From the NCBI GenBank assembly GCA_019247715.1, contig JAFBAO010000077.1, forward strand, positions 1-41,382: a DNA stretch of 41,382 nucleotides, in the 5' to 3' direction. The notes under the pieces were generated by a model. That model did not search any database. It had not been told where the DNA came from and saw only the letters and a list, made by a program, of their open reading frames with translations. A program made the translations under genes and the position numbers. Below are positions 28,428 to 36,287 of this stretch, piece by piece (within the stretch, counting starts at the first letter, position 1; the number at the start of each line of letters is the position of its first letter). The DNA comes from Caulobacteraceae bacterium (GTDB lineage Bacteria; Pseudomonadota; Alphaproteobacteria; Caulobacterales; Caulobacteraceae).

Positions 28428-28611
28428 CAAAGCGCAATGTGGGACTATCTTGCCGGAAGCGCAATTTCCGCTACCCACCCTTCTCGGCCCCGAGAACCGT
28501 CCGCTTTCCGGTCTGGAGTTATGCCCTGCGCAGCGGAGACCCCGCCCATCTGTCGGGCTTCCGGCTGCGGATAGGCCCGCGGGCGCGGTGGCGTGTTCAT
28601 CCCCAGCCCAT

Positions 28612-28658
28612 CCACAATATCTTGACGTTTCGGCGCCATTGACGGCTAGATGTTGTCG
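28612..28658 (+). promoter_or_regulatory. Paired NrdR-box-like sites and promoter of nrdB
   Basis: CCACAATATCTTGACG (28612-28627) matches the NrdR consensus at 11 of 16 positions by my count; CGGCTAGATGTTGTCG (28643-28658) matches at about 9 and shares GATGTTGT with the nrdA box. Starts are 31 bases apart. A Caulobacter-like promoter may overlap them: TTGACG (28622-28627) and GCTAGA (28645-28650), 17 bases between. Repression by NrdR would then be direct. Confidence 0.65.
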
Positions 28659-28718
28659 GCGCCCCCGCTAGGGTGCTGGCGATCGACGACGGCGATTCCC
28701 ATCTGGATCGGTGAGCTC

Positions 28719-29753
28719 ATGTCCCTGGCCAACGTCCGCGCTCTTCCCGGGCTTCTGACCCCCTCCTTCGGCTACAAGCCGTTCCGCTATCCGTGGGCCT
28801 ATGACCTGTGGAAGCGCCAGCAGCAGGTCCACTGGATGCCCGAGGAGGTGCCGCTGGGCGAGGACTGCAAGGACTGGGCGGCCAAGCTCAACGACCGCGA
28901 GCGCAACCTGCTCACCCAGATCTTCCGCTTCTTCACCCAGTCCGACGTCGAGGTGAACGACAACTACATGGAGCGCTACGGCCGGGTGTTCAAACCGACC
29001 GAGGTGAAGATGATGCTGGCGGCGTTCTCCAACATGGAGACCATCCACATCGCCGCCTACGCCCTGCTGCTCGAGACCATCGGCATGCCCGAGAGCGAGT
29101 TCTCGGCCTTCCTCGAGTACGAGGCGCTCAGGGCCAAGCACGACTACATGCAGACCTTCGGGATCGACACCCACGCCGACATCGCCCGCACGCTCGCCAT
29201 GTTCGGCGGCTTCACCGAGGGGCTGCAGCTCTTCGCCAGCTTCGCCATGCTGATGAACTTCCCCCGCTTCAACAAGATGAAGGGCATGGGCCAGATCGTC
29301 TCCTGGTCGGTGCGCGACGAGAGCCTGCACTGCGAGGGGATGGTGCGGCTCTACCACGCCTTCAACGCCGAGACCGGGGCGGTGACCAAGGCCGTGGCCG
29401 ACGACATCGTCGACTGCTGCAAGACCGTGGTGGGGCTCGAGGACCGCTTCGTCGACCTCGCCTTCGAGGCCGGCGAGGTCCAGGGCATGACCCCGGACGA
29501 CATCCGCGCCTACATCCGCTTCGTGGCCGACTGGCGGCTGCGCCAGCTCGGCCTGCCCGAGGCCTATGGGGTGAAGGAGAACCCCCTACCCTGGCTGCAG
29601 AGCCTGCTCTCGGGCGTCGAGCACGCCAACTTCTTCGAGGCGCGCGCCACCGAGTACTCCAAGGCGGCCACCCGCGGCTCCTGGCACGGGTCTGAGGGCG
29701 TCTGGGAGGAGTTCGACCGGCTGCTGGCCCGGCGGCGCGAGCCGGCGCAATAG
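28719..29753 (+). CDS. nrdB: Ribonucleoside-diphosphate reductase, small (beta) subunit
   Basis: A 344-residue class I beta subunit housing the di-iron/tyrosyl-radical cofactor that oxidises the alpha-subunit cysteine. Metal ligands can be placed with the E. coli spacing: Asp76 (TQSDVEVND), Glu107 and His110 in NMETIHIAAYALLLE, Glu167 (GGFTEGLQLFAS), and Glu201/His204 in RDESLHCEG. Tyr114, four residues after His110, is at the radical position, so this looks like a standard tyrosyl-radical type and not a metal-only class Ic. The ATG at 28719 gives MSLANVRALPGLLTPS; an upstream in-frame extension is not convincing. NrdA is 4.3 kb upstream on the same strand, and the promoter region carries NrdR-like boxes of its own. 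Confidence 0.97.
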   Translation: MSLANVRALPGLLTPSFGYKPFRYPWAYDLWKRQQQVHWMPEEVPLGEDCKDWAAKLNDRERNLLTQIFRFFTQSDVEVNDNYMERYGRVFKPTEVKMMLAAFSNMETIHIAAYALLLETIGMPESEFSAFLEYEALRAKHDYMQTFGIDTHADIARTLAMFGGFTEGLQLFASFAMLMNFPRFNKMKGMGQIVSWSVRDESLHCEGMVRLYHAFNAETGAVTKAVADDIVDCCKTVVGLEDRFVDLAFEAGEVQGMTPDDIRAYIRFVADWRLRQLGLPEAYGVKENPLPWLQSLLSGVEHANFFEARATEYSKAATRGSWHGSEGVWEEFDRLLARRREPAQ

Positions 29754-29763
29754 CCGGCTCGGC

Positions 29764-30922
29764 TTACGACCGCGCGACGGAAGTCACCGCGGCGCGGGGC
29801 TGACGCATAAGACCGAGGATCCTCTTCAACCAGGCCCCCAAGGCGAGGCCGTTGCGCTCCACCAGGTAGTGCATCGGGATGGTGATGAGGACGGAAGCGA
29901 GGGCTGTGACCGAGAACAGCGCGGCCACCACGGCCGCGTGCGGCAGCCTGACCGGCGTCAGCCAGCCGGCCGCGGACTGCGCCATGTCCACGCCCAAGCC
30001 GTGCACCGCATAGAAGCTGTAGGAGATCGTCCCCAGCCAGGCGAGGGCCGGCTGCTGGAGGACGTTTCGGAAACCTCTGGTCGAGAAGACGAGAACGATG
30101 AGCGCCGAGCTGATCGTGGTCAGCAACAGCAGCCATTGCTTGACGACCGGGCCACGGTGGTGAGCCCAGTAGAAGGCGACGAGGGCGACGGCGAGGACGA
30201 TCCAGGCGACCGCAGGTGGAAGCTTCAGGGCGGGCCGCGGGGTGGCGGCGACGAGGTAGCCGGCGAGAAACGTGTAGTACATGCCGTTCTGATAGGCGCC
30301 GCTCAAGGCGAAGCGCAGAAAGGATGACGCGCCGAGCCCAACGGCGAGCGCCCAGACGATCCAGAGTCCGAGTCGCCGCTCCGCCAGGAAGCAGAAGATC
30401 ACCAGGAGGGAGCCCCATACCTCCATCTGCAAGGACCAGAACGCCCCGTTGATCGAGGCGTCCAGCAGCAGGGCGTTCCGGATCACGGTCCAGACGGGGA
30501 AGGGTCTTCCGTAGATCAGCCAGGCGACCAGGGAGAACAGCGCCACGGTGGCCACCACCACCGGGAAGAGCCGGAAGATGCGCGAGAAGAGGAACTCCCT
30601 GGGCCGTGGCGACCGGAGGCGCGCGCCACTTCCGCTCGAGCGAGGCTCTCAGCACGAAACCGCTGAGGACAAAGAACAGGATCACCGCGCCGTGCCCGTT
30701 CAGGGCTACGAACAGCGCCGACCGGGGGCTGACCAGGGGCGATCCGTCCGCCAGGTGAATCGCGGCGGCGTGGAAGAAACAGACGGTTAGCGCCGCTAGC
30801 CCACGGACGGACTGGAGGCTCGCGATGAACCGCGGCTCCCCGCCGGGGATGTTGTCCGGCTCAGTGGCTGGCCGGCGGGCCAACGCCTTCGTCAGGCCCG
30901 CCCTCGCGGTGGTGAGCGTCAA
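29764..30922 (-). pseudogene. Acyltransferase-3-family membrane protein, frameshifted
   Basis: The gene reads as two frames. The 5' part (from 30922) has PRFIASLQSVRGLAALTVCF and GHGAVILFFVLSGFVLRASL, the classic N-terminus of acyltransferase-3 proteins, then loses sense after residue ~105. The 3' frame (from about 30600 down to 29764) takes over with REFLFSRIFRLFPVVVATVA and continues through eight or so membrane helices to SRGF-, GTISYSFYAVHG and the end. Removing one base, or adding two, near 30597-30607 (minus-strand GGCCCAGGG) restores one 385-residue frame, the usual family length. The family O-acetylates polysaccharides and other envelope molecules. The TTG start overlaps the nitroreductase stop as TTGA. 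Either a real recent frameshift or a sequencing error. Confidence 0.85.
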
Positions 30923-31563
30923 CGCGAGTCCCAGGTGTCGAAGAAGGTGATGGTCTCGGGCGGCGGGCGCTTGGCGGGATTGAAGGTGTCGCCGATCGTG
31001 TAGGCCACCGGCAGCAGGGCGGCCTGGGTCACGTCGTCGGGGATCCCGAGGATCTTCGCCGCTTCGGCCTCGCGGAACAGGTGCAGCGTGGTCAGCGCCG
31101 TTCCGAGCCCCCGCGCCCTGAGGGCCAGGTTGAAGCTCCAGACCGCGGGATAGATCGAGGCGAAGAAGCCTCCGACGCGGACGGCGGGTCCCTCGGGCGG
31201 CCGTCCGAGCAGGCAGGGGATCACGTGCACGGGCGCCTCGTGCAGATGGTCGGCCAGATACTGGGCGCTGTCGTAGACCTTGGCCGTCTGCGTCTCTCCG
31301 CGTTCGCGCGCCCGGTCCCTGACCTTCGGGAAATAGTCCGCGGCGGTCGCGCGGTAGAGGTCGGCGAGCGCCCGGCGCTTGGCGGCGTCGGTCACCACCA
31401 GCCAGCGCCAGGTCTGCTGGTTGGAGCCGGTCGGCGCCTGCTGGGAAAGCCGGATGCAATCCAGGATCACATCGCGGGGCACGGGCCGCGTCAGGTCCAG
31501 GCGCTTGCGCACCGCCCGGGTCGTGGAAAGCAGCTCGTCGGCGCATTCGAGATGGAGGGTCAT
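30919..31563 (-). CDS. Nitroreductase-family FMN protein
   Basis: A 214-residue flavin-dependent nitroreductase-fold protein. The FMN-binding opening is LLSTTRAVRKRLDLTRPVPRD with paired Arg. Typical pieces follow: CIRLSQQAPTGSNQQTWRWLVVTD, then WSFNLALRARGLGTALTTLHL, then LGIPDDVTQAALLPVAYTIGD. These enzymes reduce nitroaromatics, quinones or other electrophiles using NAD(P)H. I start at the ATG at 31563 (MTLHLECADE); a longer start at 31593 adds ten unconvincing residues. It overlaps the downstream acyltransferase start by TTGA and is divergent from amn. Confidence 0.93.
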   Translation of the reverse strand: MTLHLECADELLSTTRAVRKRLDLTRPVPRDVILDCIRLSQQAPTGSNQQTWRWLVVTDAAKRRALADLYRATAADYFPKVRDRARERGETQTAKVYDSAQYLADHLHEAPVHVIPCLLGRPPEGPAVRVGGFFASIYPAVWSFNLALRARGLGTALTTLHLFREAEAAKILGIPDDVTQAALLPVAYTIGDTFNPAKRPPPETITFFDTWDSR

Positions 31564-31686
31564 GAGGGAGCATTTCCGATCAGGTCGTCGCACTCTGGGA
31601 GCGGCCGGCGGGCCGGGTCAAGGCGACGTTGCGAGAGCCTTGTCCTCGCGGCTCGAAAGCGTCGCGCGCCGCGGCTATAACGGGGC

Positions 31687-33138
31687 ATGACCCGCCAAAG
31701 CGACGCCGCCGCAGTGGTGGCCCAGCTCTCGGCCGCCTACCGTCGGTCGGTGGAAGCCCTGAGAGGCGCCCTGACCGTCTTCCTCAGGGACGGCGCCCCG
31801 CCCGATCCGGGCCTGCGGCGCAAGGGCGCCTTCGCCTATCCCGCCCTCGAGCTCATCTACCGGGAGCCCGGCCCGCCGCGGCGGCTGCCTAGGGCGTTCG
31901 CGCGCTTCAGCCAGCCGGGGGTCTATGTCACCACCGTCACCCGGCCGGACATCTTCGAAGCTTACCTCACCGAGCAGCTCAGCCTCCTGATGGCCGACTT
32001 CCCGGTGGAGGCCAAGGTGCGCGCCTCGGGCCAGGAGATCCCCTTTCCCTACGTGCTCGACCCCGCCGACCTCGGGCGCGCGGACTTCACCGCCGCCGAG
32101 ATCGCCCGTTATTTCCCCGCCACCGAGCTCGCCCTGATCGGCGACGAGATCGCCGACGGCTTCTGGGCCCCCGAACGCGGCGAGGACCGGCCGCTCGCCC
32201 TCTTCGACGCCCTGCGGACGGATTTCTCCCTGGCCCGGCTCGCGCACTACACCGGCGCGCCGCCCGAGCACGTCCAACAATACGTGCTGCTTACCAACTA
32301 CCACCGCTACGTGGACGAGTTCGTCCGCTGGGCCTGCGGGGCCCTGCAGCGCGGCGAGAGCGGCTACGAGGCGCTCTCCTGCGCCGGCGGGGCGGTGATC
32401 ACCGCCGAGGCCGCCGATCCGGAGCGGGCGATCGCCGACGGCGCCTGGCGCAGGCATCAGATGCCGGCCTACCACCTCATGGCGCCCGGCCGGCGGGGGA
32501 TCTCGCTGATCAACATCGGCGTCGGCCCGGCCAACGCCAAGACCATCACCGACCATCTGGCGGTGCTGCGGCCAGAGGCCTGGCTGATGATCGGCCACTG
32601 CGGGGGCCTGCGCTCCACCCAGGCGATCGGCGACTATGTGCTCGCCCACGCCTACCTGCGCGACGACCACGTGCTTGACGAGGTGCTGCCGCCGGAGGTG
32701 CCGATCCCGGCGCTCGCCGAGGTGCAGGTGGCCCTGCAGCGGGCGGCCGAGACGGTCACCGGCGAAAGCGGCGATGCGCTGAAGGCGCGCCTTCGCACCG
32801 GCACGGTCATCACCACCGACGACCGCAACTGGGAGCTCCGGTTCTCCTCCAGCGCGCTCAGGTTCAACCAGTCGCGGGCGGTGGCCATCGACATGGAAAG
32901 CGCCACCATCGCCGCCCAGGGCTACCGCTTCCGCACCCCCTACGGGACGCTGCTGTGCGTCTCCGACAAGCCCCTGCATGGCGAGATCAAGCTGCCCGGG
33001 GCCGCCAACGCCTTCTACGAGCGGGCAATCTCGCAGCACCTGCGGATCGGCGTCGAGGCGATGAACCTCCTTCGCCAGGAGGGGCCGAGACTGCATTCGC
33101 GCAAGCTGCGCAGCTTCGACGAGCCGCCGTTCCGATAG
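31687..33138 (+). CDS. amn: AMP nucleosidase
   Basis: A 483-residue Amn that cleaves AMP to adenine and ribose 5-phosphate, helping control the adenylate pool. The N-terminal helical domain runs from AAYRRSVEALRGALTVFLRDG. The catalytic nucleoside-phosphorylase-like domain carries INIGVGPANAKTITDHLAVL, LMIGHCGGLRSTQAIGDYVLAHAYLRDDHVLDE, TTDDRNWELRFSSSALRFNQSRAVAIDMESATIAAQGYRF and VSDKPLHGEIKLPGAANAFYERAI. The Asp in SDKPLHGE is the usual base-contacting residue. Length matches the family. It is divergent from the nitroreductase gene and is followed by a palindromic intergenic repeat. A homology search could not be run but the motifs are unmistakable. Confidence 0.96.
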   Translation: MTRQSDAAAVVAQLSAAYRRSVEALRGALTVFLRDGAPPDPGLRRKGAFAYPALELIYREPGPPRRLPRAFARFSQPGVYVTTVTRPDIFEAYLTEQLSLLMADFPVEAKVRASGQEIPFPYVLDPADLGRADFTAAEIARYFPATELALIGDEIADGFWAPERGEDRPLALFDALRTDFSLARLAHYTGAPPEHVQQYVLLTNYHRYVDEFVRWACGALQRGESGYEALSCAGGAVITAEAADPERAIADGAWRRHQMPAYHLMAPGRRGISLINIGVGPANAKTITDHLAVLRPEAWLMIGHCGGLRSTQAIGDYVLAHAYLRDDHVLDEVLPPEVPIPALAEVQVALQRAAETVTGESGDALKARLRTGTVITTDDRNWELRFSSSALRFNQSRAVAIDMESATIAAQGYRFRTPYGTLLCVSDKPLHGEIKLPGAANAFYERAISQHLRIGVEAMNLLRQEGPRLHSRKLRSFDEPPFR

Positions 33139-33174
33139 GAACGACTCGAGGTGGCGACGCCGCTCCTTCGGTAT

Positions 33175-33300
33175 CCCTCTCCCCACTCAAGTGGGAGAGG
33201 TAAGGTGAGGGGCCGGTGACGCCGCTGGCGCTGCCGCGCGCCCGGCCCTTCGCGCCGAGCCCCCTCTCCAACCTCCCCCGCTTCGCGGGGCGAGGGCTAC
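33175..33300. repeat. REP-like palindromic intergenic repeat
   Basis: CCTCTCCC and GGGAGAGG flank an ACTCAAGT core in 33176-33200, forming a near-perfect palindrome. It is followed by TAAGGTGAGGGG and then CCCCTCTCC (33261-33269). A second hairpin, CCCCGC (33276-33281) with GCGGGG (33285-33290), closes the unit, with CCTC/GAGG pairing outside it. This style of C/T-G/A palindrome recurs between genes in Caulobacterales as I recall; only one copy is seen here. Confidence 0.6.
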
Positions 33301-33386
33301 TCTGTCGGCCGCACCCGGGCTCGACGCCGGCCTCCGCAAGGCGATAGAAGCGCCGCCGACCCAGCCGGCAACCGGGAGTCCAAGTC

Positions 33387-34559
33387 TTGCGCAGTTTCGA
33401 GCCGCCGCGGCGGATCCTCATGGGGCCGGGCCCCTCCGACGTGTCGCCGCGGGTGCTGGCCGCGCTCGCCCGGCCCACCATCGGCCACCTCGATCCGGCC
33501 TTCCAGGCGCTCATGGAGGAGATCAAGTCCGCGCTCGCCGAGGTGATGAAGGCCCCGGGCCACGCCTGCGTGCCCCTGCCCGCCCCGGGCAGCGCCGGCA
33601 TGGAGGCGGCGCTCCAGAACCTGCTCGAACCCGGGGACCGGGCGGTGGTGGCGGTGAACGGCCAGTTCGGCGAGCGGATGGCCGAGATCGCCGCCCGGGC
33701 CGGCGCCGAGGTGGCGCGGGTGGACCACGACTGGGGCCTGCCGGTCGACCCTGAGCGGGTGGGCGCGGCGCTGAAGGCGGGCAAGACCAAGCTCCTCGCC
33801 TTCGTCCACGCCGAGACCTCCACCGGCGCCCGCAGCGATGCGGGGCCGCTCTGCGCCCTCGCCCACGATTGCGGGGCGCTCAGCATCGTCGACTGCGTCA
33901 CCTCGCTGGGCGGGATCGAGGTGGACGCCGAGGGCTGGGGCGCGGACGTGATCTATTCCGGAACCCAGAAGTGCCTCTCGGCGCCCCCCGGCCTCTCGCC
34001 CTTCGCGGTCAGCGCGGCCGCCCGCGCGGCCATCGACGCGCGCGCCGCGCCGCCGCGCACCTGGCTCTTCGACATGGGCCTGCTCATGGGATACTGGGGC
34101 GGCGCGGGCGGGCGGACCTACCACCACACCGCCCCGATCAACGCCCTCTACGGCCTGCACGAGGCCCTGATCGCCCTCCTCGAGGAGGGGCTGGCGGCCT
34201 CCCACGCCCGCCATCTCAGGATGCACGAGGCCCTGGCCGCCGGCCTGGAGGCGGCGGGGCTGGAGCTGCTGGTGGCGCCGGCCGACCGGCTGCCGCAGCT
34301 GAACGCGGTCAAGGTCCCGGACGGGGTCGACGAGGCCGCCGCCCGGGGCCGGATGCTGGCCCGCTACAACCTCGAGATCGGGGCGGGGCTCGGTCCGCTG
34401 CGGGGCCGCATCTGGCGGATCGGCCTCATGGGCGCCTCGGCCACCCCCTGGCACGTGCGGCTCTGCCTGACCGCCCTCACCGACGCCCTGGCGGCCCAGA
34501 ACTATCCGGACGCGTCGCGCGCGGCCCTAGCGGCCGCCGACGCCAAGCTTGGCGACTAG
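33387..34559 (+). CDS. Class V aminotransferase (alanine/serine-glyoxylate type)
   Basis: A 390-residue PLP-dependent fold-type I aminotransferase. The N-terminus RRILMGPGPSDVSPRVLAALARPTIGHLDPAF is the signature opening of alanine-glyoxylate and serine-glyoxylate aminotransferases. FVHAETSTGA, CVTSLGGIEVDAEGWGADV and the PLP-binding lysine, Lys195, in YSGTQKCLSAPPGLSPF follow. The end has GAGLGPLRGRIWRIGLMG. The likely role is glyoxylate transamination in the serine cycle or photorespiration-like detoxification. The start is TTG at 33387 with GGGAG 10 bases upstream; a later ATG at 33420 would cut into the conserved opening. It overlaps the end of the convergent DUF167 gene by 33 bases. Confidence 0.93.
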   Translation: MRSFEPPRRILMGPGPSDVSPRVLAALARPTIGHLDPAFQALMEEIKSALAEVMKAPGHACVPLPAPGSAGMEAALQNLLEPGDRAVVAVNGQFGERMAEIAARAGAEVARVDHDWGLPVDPERVGAALKAGKTKLLAFVHAETSTGARSDAGPLCALAHDCGALSIVDCVTSLGGIEVDAEGWGADVIYSGTQKCLSAPPGLSPFAVSAAARAAIDARAAPPRTWLFDMGLLMGYWGGAGGRTYHHTAPINALYGLHEALIALLEEGLAASHARHLRMHEALAAGLEAAGLELLVAPADRLPQLNAVKVPDGVDEAAARGRMLARYNLEIGAGLGPLRGRIWRIGLMGASATPWHVRLCLTALTDALAAQNYPDASRAALAAADAKLGD

Positions 34560-34838
34560 CTCGGCCTCGGTCACCCCGGAAATCTCGAGCTGCTTCAGCC
34601 GCGAGCCGGCCCCGGCCGCCAGCCGCACCGCGCTCTTGGGCCGCCCCAGCGCCTCGGCCAGCAGGCCGATCAGGGCTGCGTTGGCCTGGCCGTCGGCGGG
34701 CGCAGCGGCCACCCTCGCCTTCAGGACCGGCCTTCCCGCCGCGTCGGTGGTCCATCCCTCCAGCAGGTTGCGTCCGCCTCGCGGCGTCAACCGCACGGTG
34801 AGGCGCGCCAGGTCTAGGCCAGGTGCAGCGCGAGCCAT
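34527..34838 (-). CDS. DUF167/YggU-family protein
   Basis: A 103-residue small protein of the YggU family. The signature KARVAAAPADGQANAALIGLLAEALGRPKSAVRLAAGAGSRLK includes the conserved PADGxAN loop; the start MARAAPGLDLARLTVRLTPRGG has the short strand that precedes the fold. Its role is unknown across bacteria, though it commonly sits beside yggT, as here. The ATG at 34838 overlaps the yggT stop by 25 bases. The 3' end overlaps the convergent aminotransferase gene by 33 bases. Confidence 0.88.
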   Translation of the reverse strand: MARAAPGLDLARLTVRLTPRGGRNLLEGWTTDAAGRPVLKARVAAAPADGQANAALIGLLAEALGRPKSAVRLAAGAGSRLKQLEISGVTEAELVAKLGVGGR

Positions 34839-35128
34839 TCGTAGGCCGCCGGCAGCAGCGCCTGGTCGACGGCCTCCACCAGGATGATCAAGAGGACGGG
34901 GGTGATGTCGACGCCGCCCAGCGGCGGGATCACCCGGCGGAAGGGCCGCAGCAGCGGCCGCGTCACCGCGTCCAGGAACCTCACCGCCTGGTTGGCGAAG
35001 CGGTTGCGCATGTTGACCACGTCGAAAGCCACCAGCCAGCTCATGATGGCGTTGGCGATCACCACCCAGATCACGGCCTGCAGCAGCAGGTGAAGGATCA
35101 GGAACACGAAGTTCAGCAGCGCCGCCAT
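34814..35128 (-). CDS. yggT: YggT-family integral membrane protein
   Basis: A 104-residue YggT-type protein with two hydrophobic stretches: NFVFLILHLLLQAVIWVVIANAIMSWLV (residues about 6-34) and VDITPVLLIILVEAVDQALLP near the C-terminus. Between them is the family signature PLLRPFRRVIPPLGGVDITP. YggT proteins are inner-membrane and implicated in osmotic or cell-division-associated functions, with exact role unclear. The DUF167 gene follows directly and overlaps by 25 bases. Start and length are typical. Confidence 0.92.
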   Translation of the reverse strand: MAALLNFVFLILHLLLQAVIWVVIANAIMSWLVAFDVVNMRNRFANQAVRFLDAVTRPLLRPFRRVIPPLGGVDITPVLLIILVEAVDQALLPAAYEWLALHLA

Positions 35129-35301
35129 CGCTCGCCCTTGGGGAGGTGGTCCAGGCCGCGGCCTCTATCCCGCGTCGCCCCGCGGGGCAAGCCGCACCCC
35201 GCCCGCGCCTTCGGGAAGGCGGCCTCCGATGCGGGCCGAGGCCGCCTTGACAGCCCAGACTCCGCATCCTTATGTGCCGCGCCCTTCGCCCAAGGCGAAG
35301 T

Positions 35302-35377
35302 GGGGCCGTAGCTCAGTTGGTAGAGCGCCTCGTTCGCAATGAGGAGGTCAGGGGTTCGACTCCCCTCGGCTCCACCA
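35302..35377 (+). tRNA. tRNA-Ala (anticodon CGC)
   Basis: Acceptor arms GGGGCCG (35302-35308) and CGGCTCC pair with a G3-U70 wobble, the alanine identity element. The D-arm TAGCTCAGTTGGTAGAGC, a TTCGCAA anticodon loop and the T-arm GGGGTTCGACTCCCC are complete, and CCA is encoded at 35375-35377. Anticodon CGC reads GCG. Length is 76 bases. Confidence 0.98.
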
Positions 35378-36287
35378 AAAACCGAAGGCACAGCATGGAC
35401 TTAGAGTCCGCCTCAATGGCGTCCCAAGGGATGGCTGATTTTGCCGCTACCAAATGGCTACCAGCAGCGACACTTTCGCGGAAAAATCATCGAATGAGCG
35501 AATGCCATGGCGGCGTGGCATTCCGGCGATTCGTGGCACTCGCTATGGCGCCTGGACGGCACTTCGAAGGCGCTGTGGGTTGAACGTTTCCGATAGACGC
35601 CGCCGGTCGGGCCTAGCCTGCCAGTAGACGTGTTTGCTGGTAGACAGCCTGTCGAAGCCCGCCAGGACGGCTTAACTAAACCATTTCACGATTGGGAAAG
35701 GTACACCTCCATAGCGTGTGACGGCCGCTTGGCTCCATCTCCACAGCCTGGCGGCTAGAAGGCCCGGGCCCCCCAATCACCCGGGCCTTCTGCTATGCGC
35801 GCTCTGACCTAGGTCGGCCTGGCATGACCGGCATCCGACCGGAGATCGCGATCCGCGGCGTCTCTCTGCGGTGGTCGGCGAACTACTCGCCGCCCTCGCG
35901 CTCAGTCCGATAGCCGTTGACCTTCCAGTCCTTGCACAGCTTGCATCCTGCTCGGGCGTTCCGGGGTCTTCCGCGCTTATGGTGCATGGCGAGAAAACTA
36001 CTCGGCCGTGCTTGCGAAGGCTATCCGGCTTAGAAGACGCGGCGGTTCATCTGCTACAACGTCGTTACGTGCGACAGTGTCACTACGTCCGACGGACGAG
36101 AGCTCGAACTCGCCGCGCTTCTGGCCCGGAAACCCGGGGCCGTTCCGCGAAGCACCCTGGTCGCCTGCTGAACGAACCTAAGCAAACCGCATTCGGCCCA
36201 CGTGAAGCATCGACATTGAGGCTGTCAAAAGACCTGGCGAGCTCTCCTGCTGTTGGCCGAGCCTTCTAGCAAGCGCCCAATGGCGGC
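35378..36287. other. Gene-poor accessory stretch after tRNA-Ala
   Basis: About 900 bases between tRNA-Ala and the IS110 transposase with no convincing coding sequence. It holds a hairpin of GAATGCCA/TGGCATTC arms (35500-35523), a GCTACCA direct repeat (35443-35449 and 35456-35462 approximately) and a 12-base-stem terminator-like hairpin at 35757-35791. Location beside a tRNA and an IS element suggests insertion or deletion history. Part of it may be the 3' non-coding end of the IS element. Confidence 0.5.
35757..35791 (+). terminator. Strong terminator-like hairpin
   Basis: AGAAGGCCCGGG (35757-35768) and CCCGGGCCTTCT (35780-35791) are perfectly complementary over 12 bases with an 11-base loop. 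No long T-tract follows (GCTATG). It is 380 bases after tRNA-Ala and could end transcription from either side, or be a structured piece of an unrecognised RNA. Confidence 0.55.

Noticed and set aside
35113..35391. Minus-strand frame reading EGSRTPDLLIANEALYQLSYG
   Set aside because: The antisense translation of the same tRNA-Ala; a recurrent spurious annotation.
35272..35583. Open frame of 103 codons over tRNA-Ala (GAVAQLVERLVRNEEVRG...)
   Set aside because: This is a well-known artefact: a translation of the tRNA-Ala gene itself.
35580..35756. Possible tmRNA or other known structured RNA after tRNA-Ala
   Set aside because: Did not find the tmRNA end pieces or tag frame, so no identity is claimed.
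35871..36269. Frame of 132 codons upstream of IS110
   Set aside because: No domain, Arg-rich low-complexity end, weak start; treated as non-coding accessory DNA.
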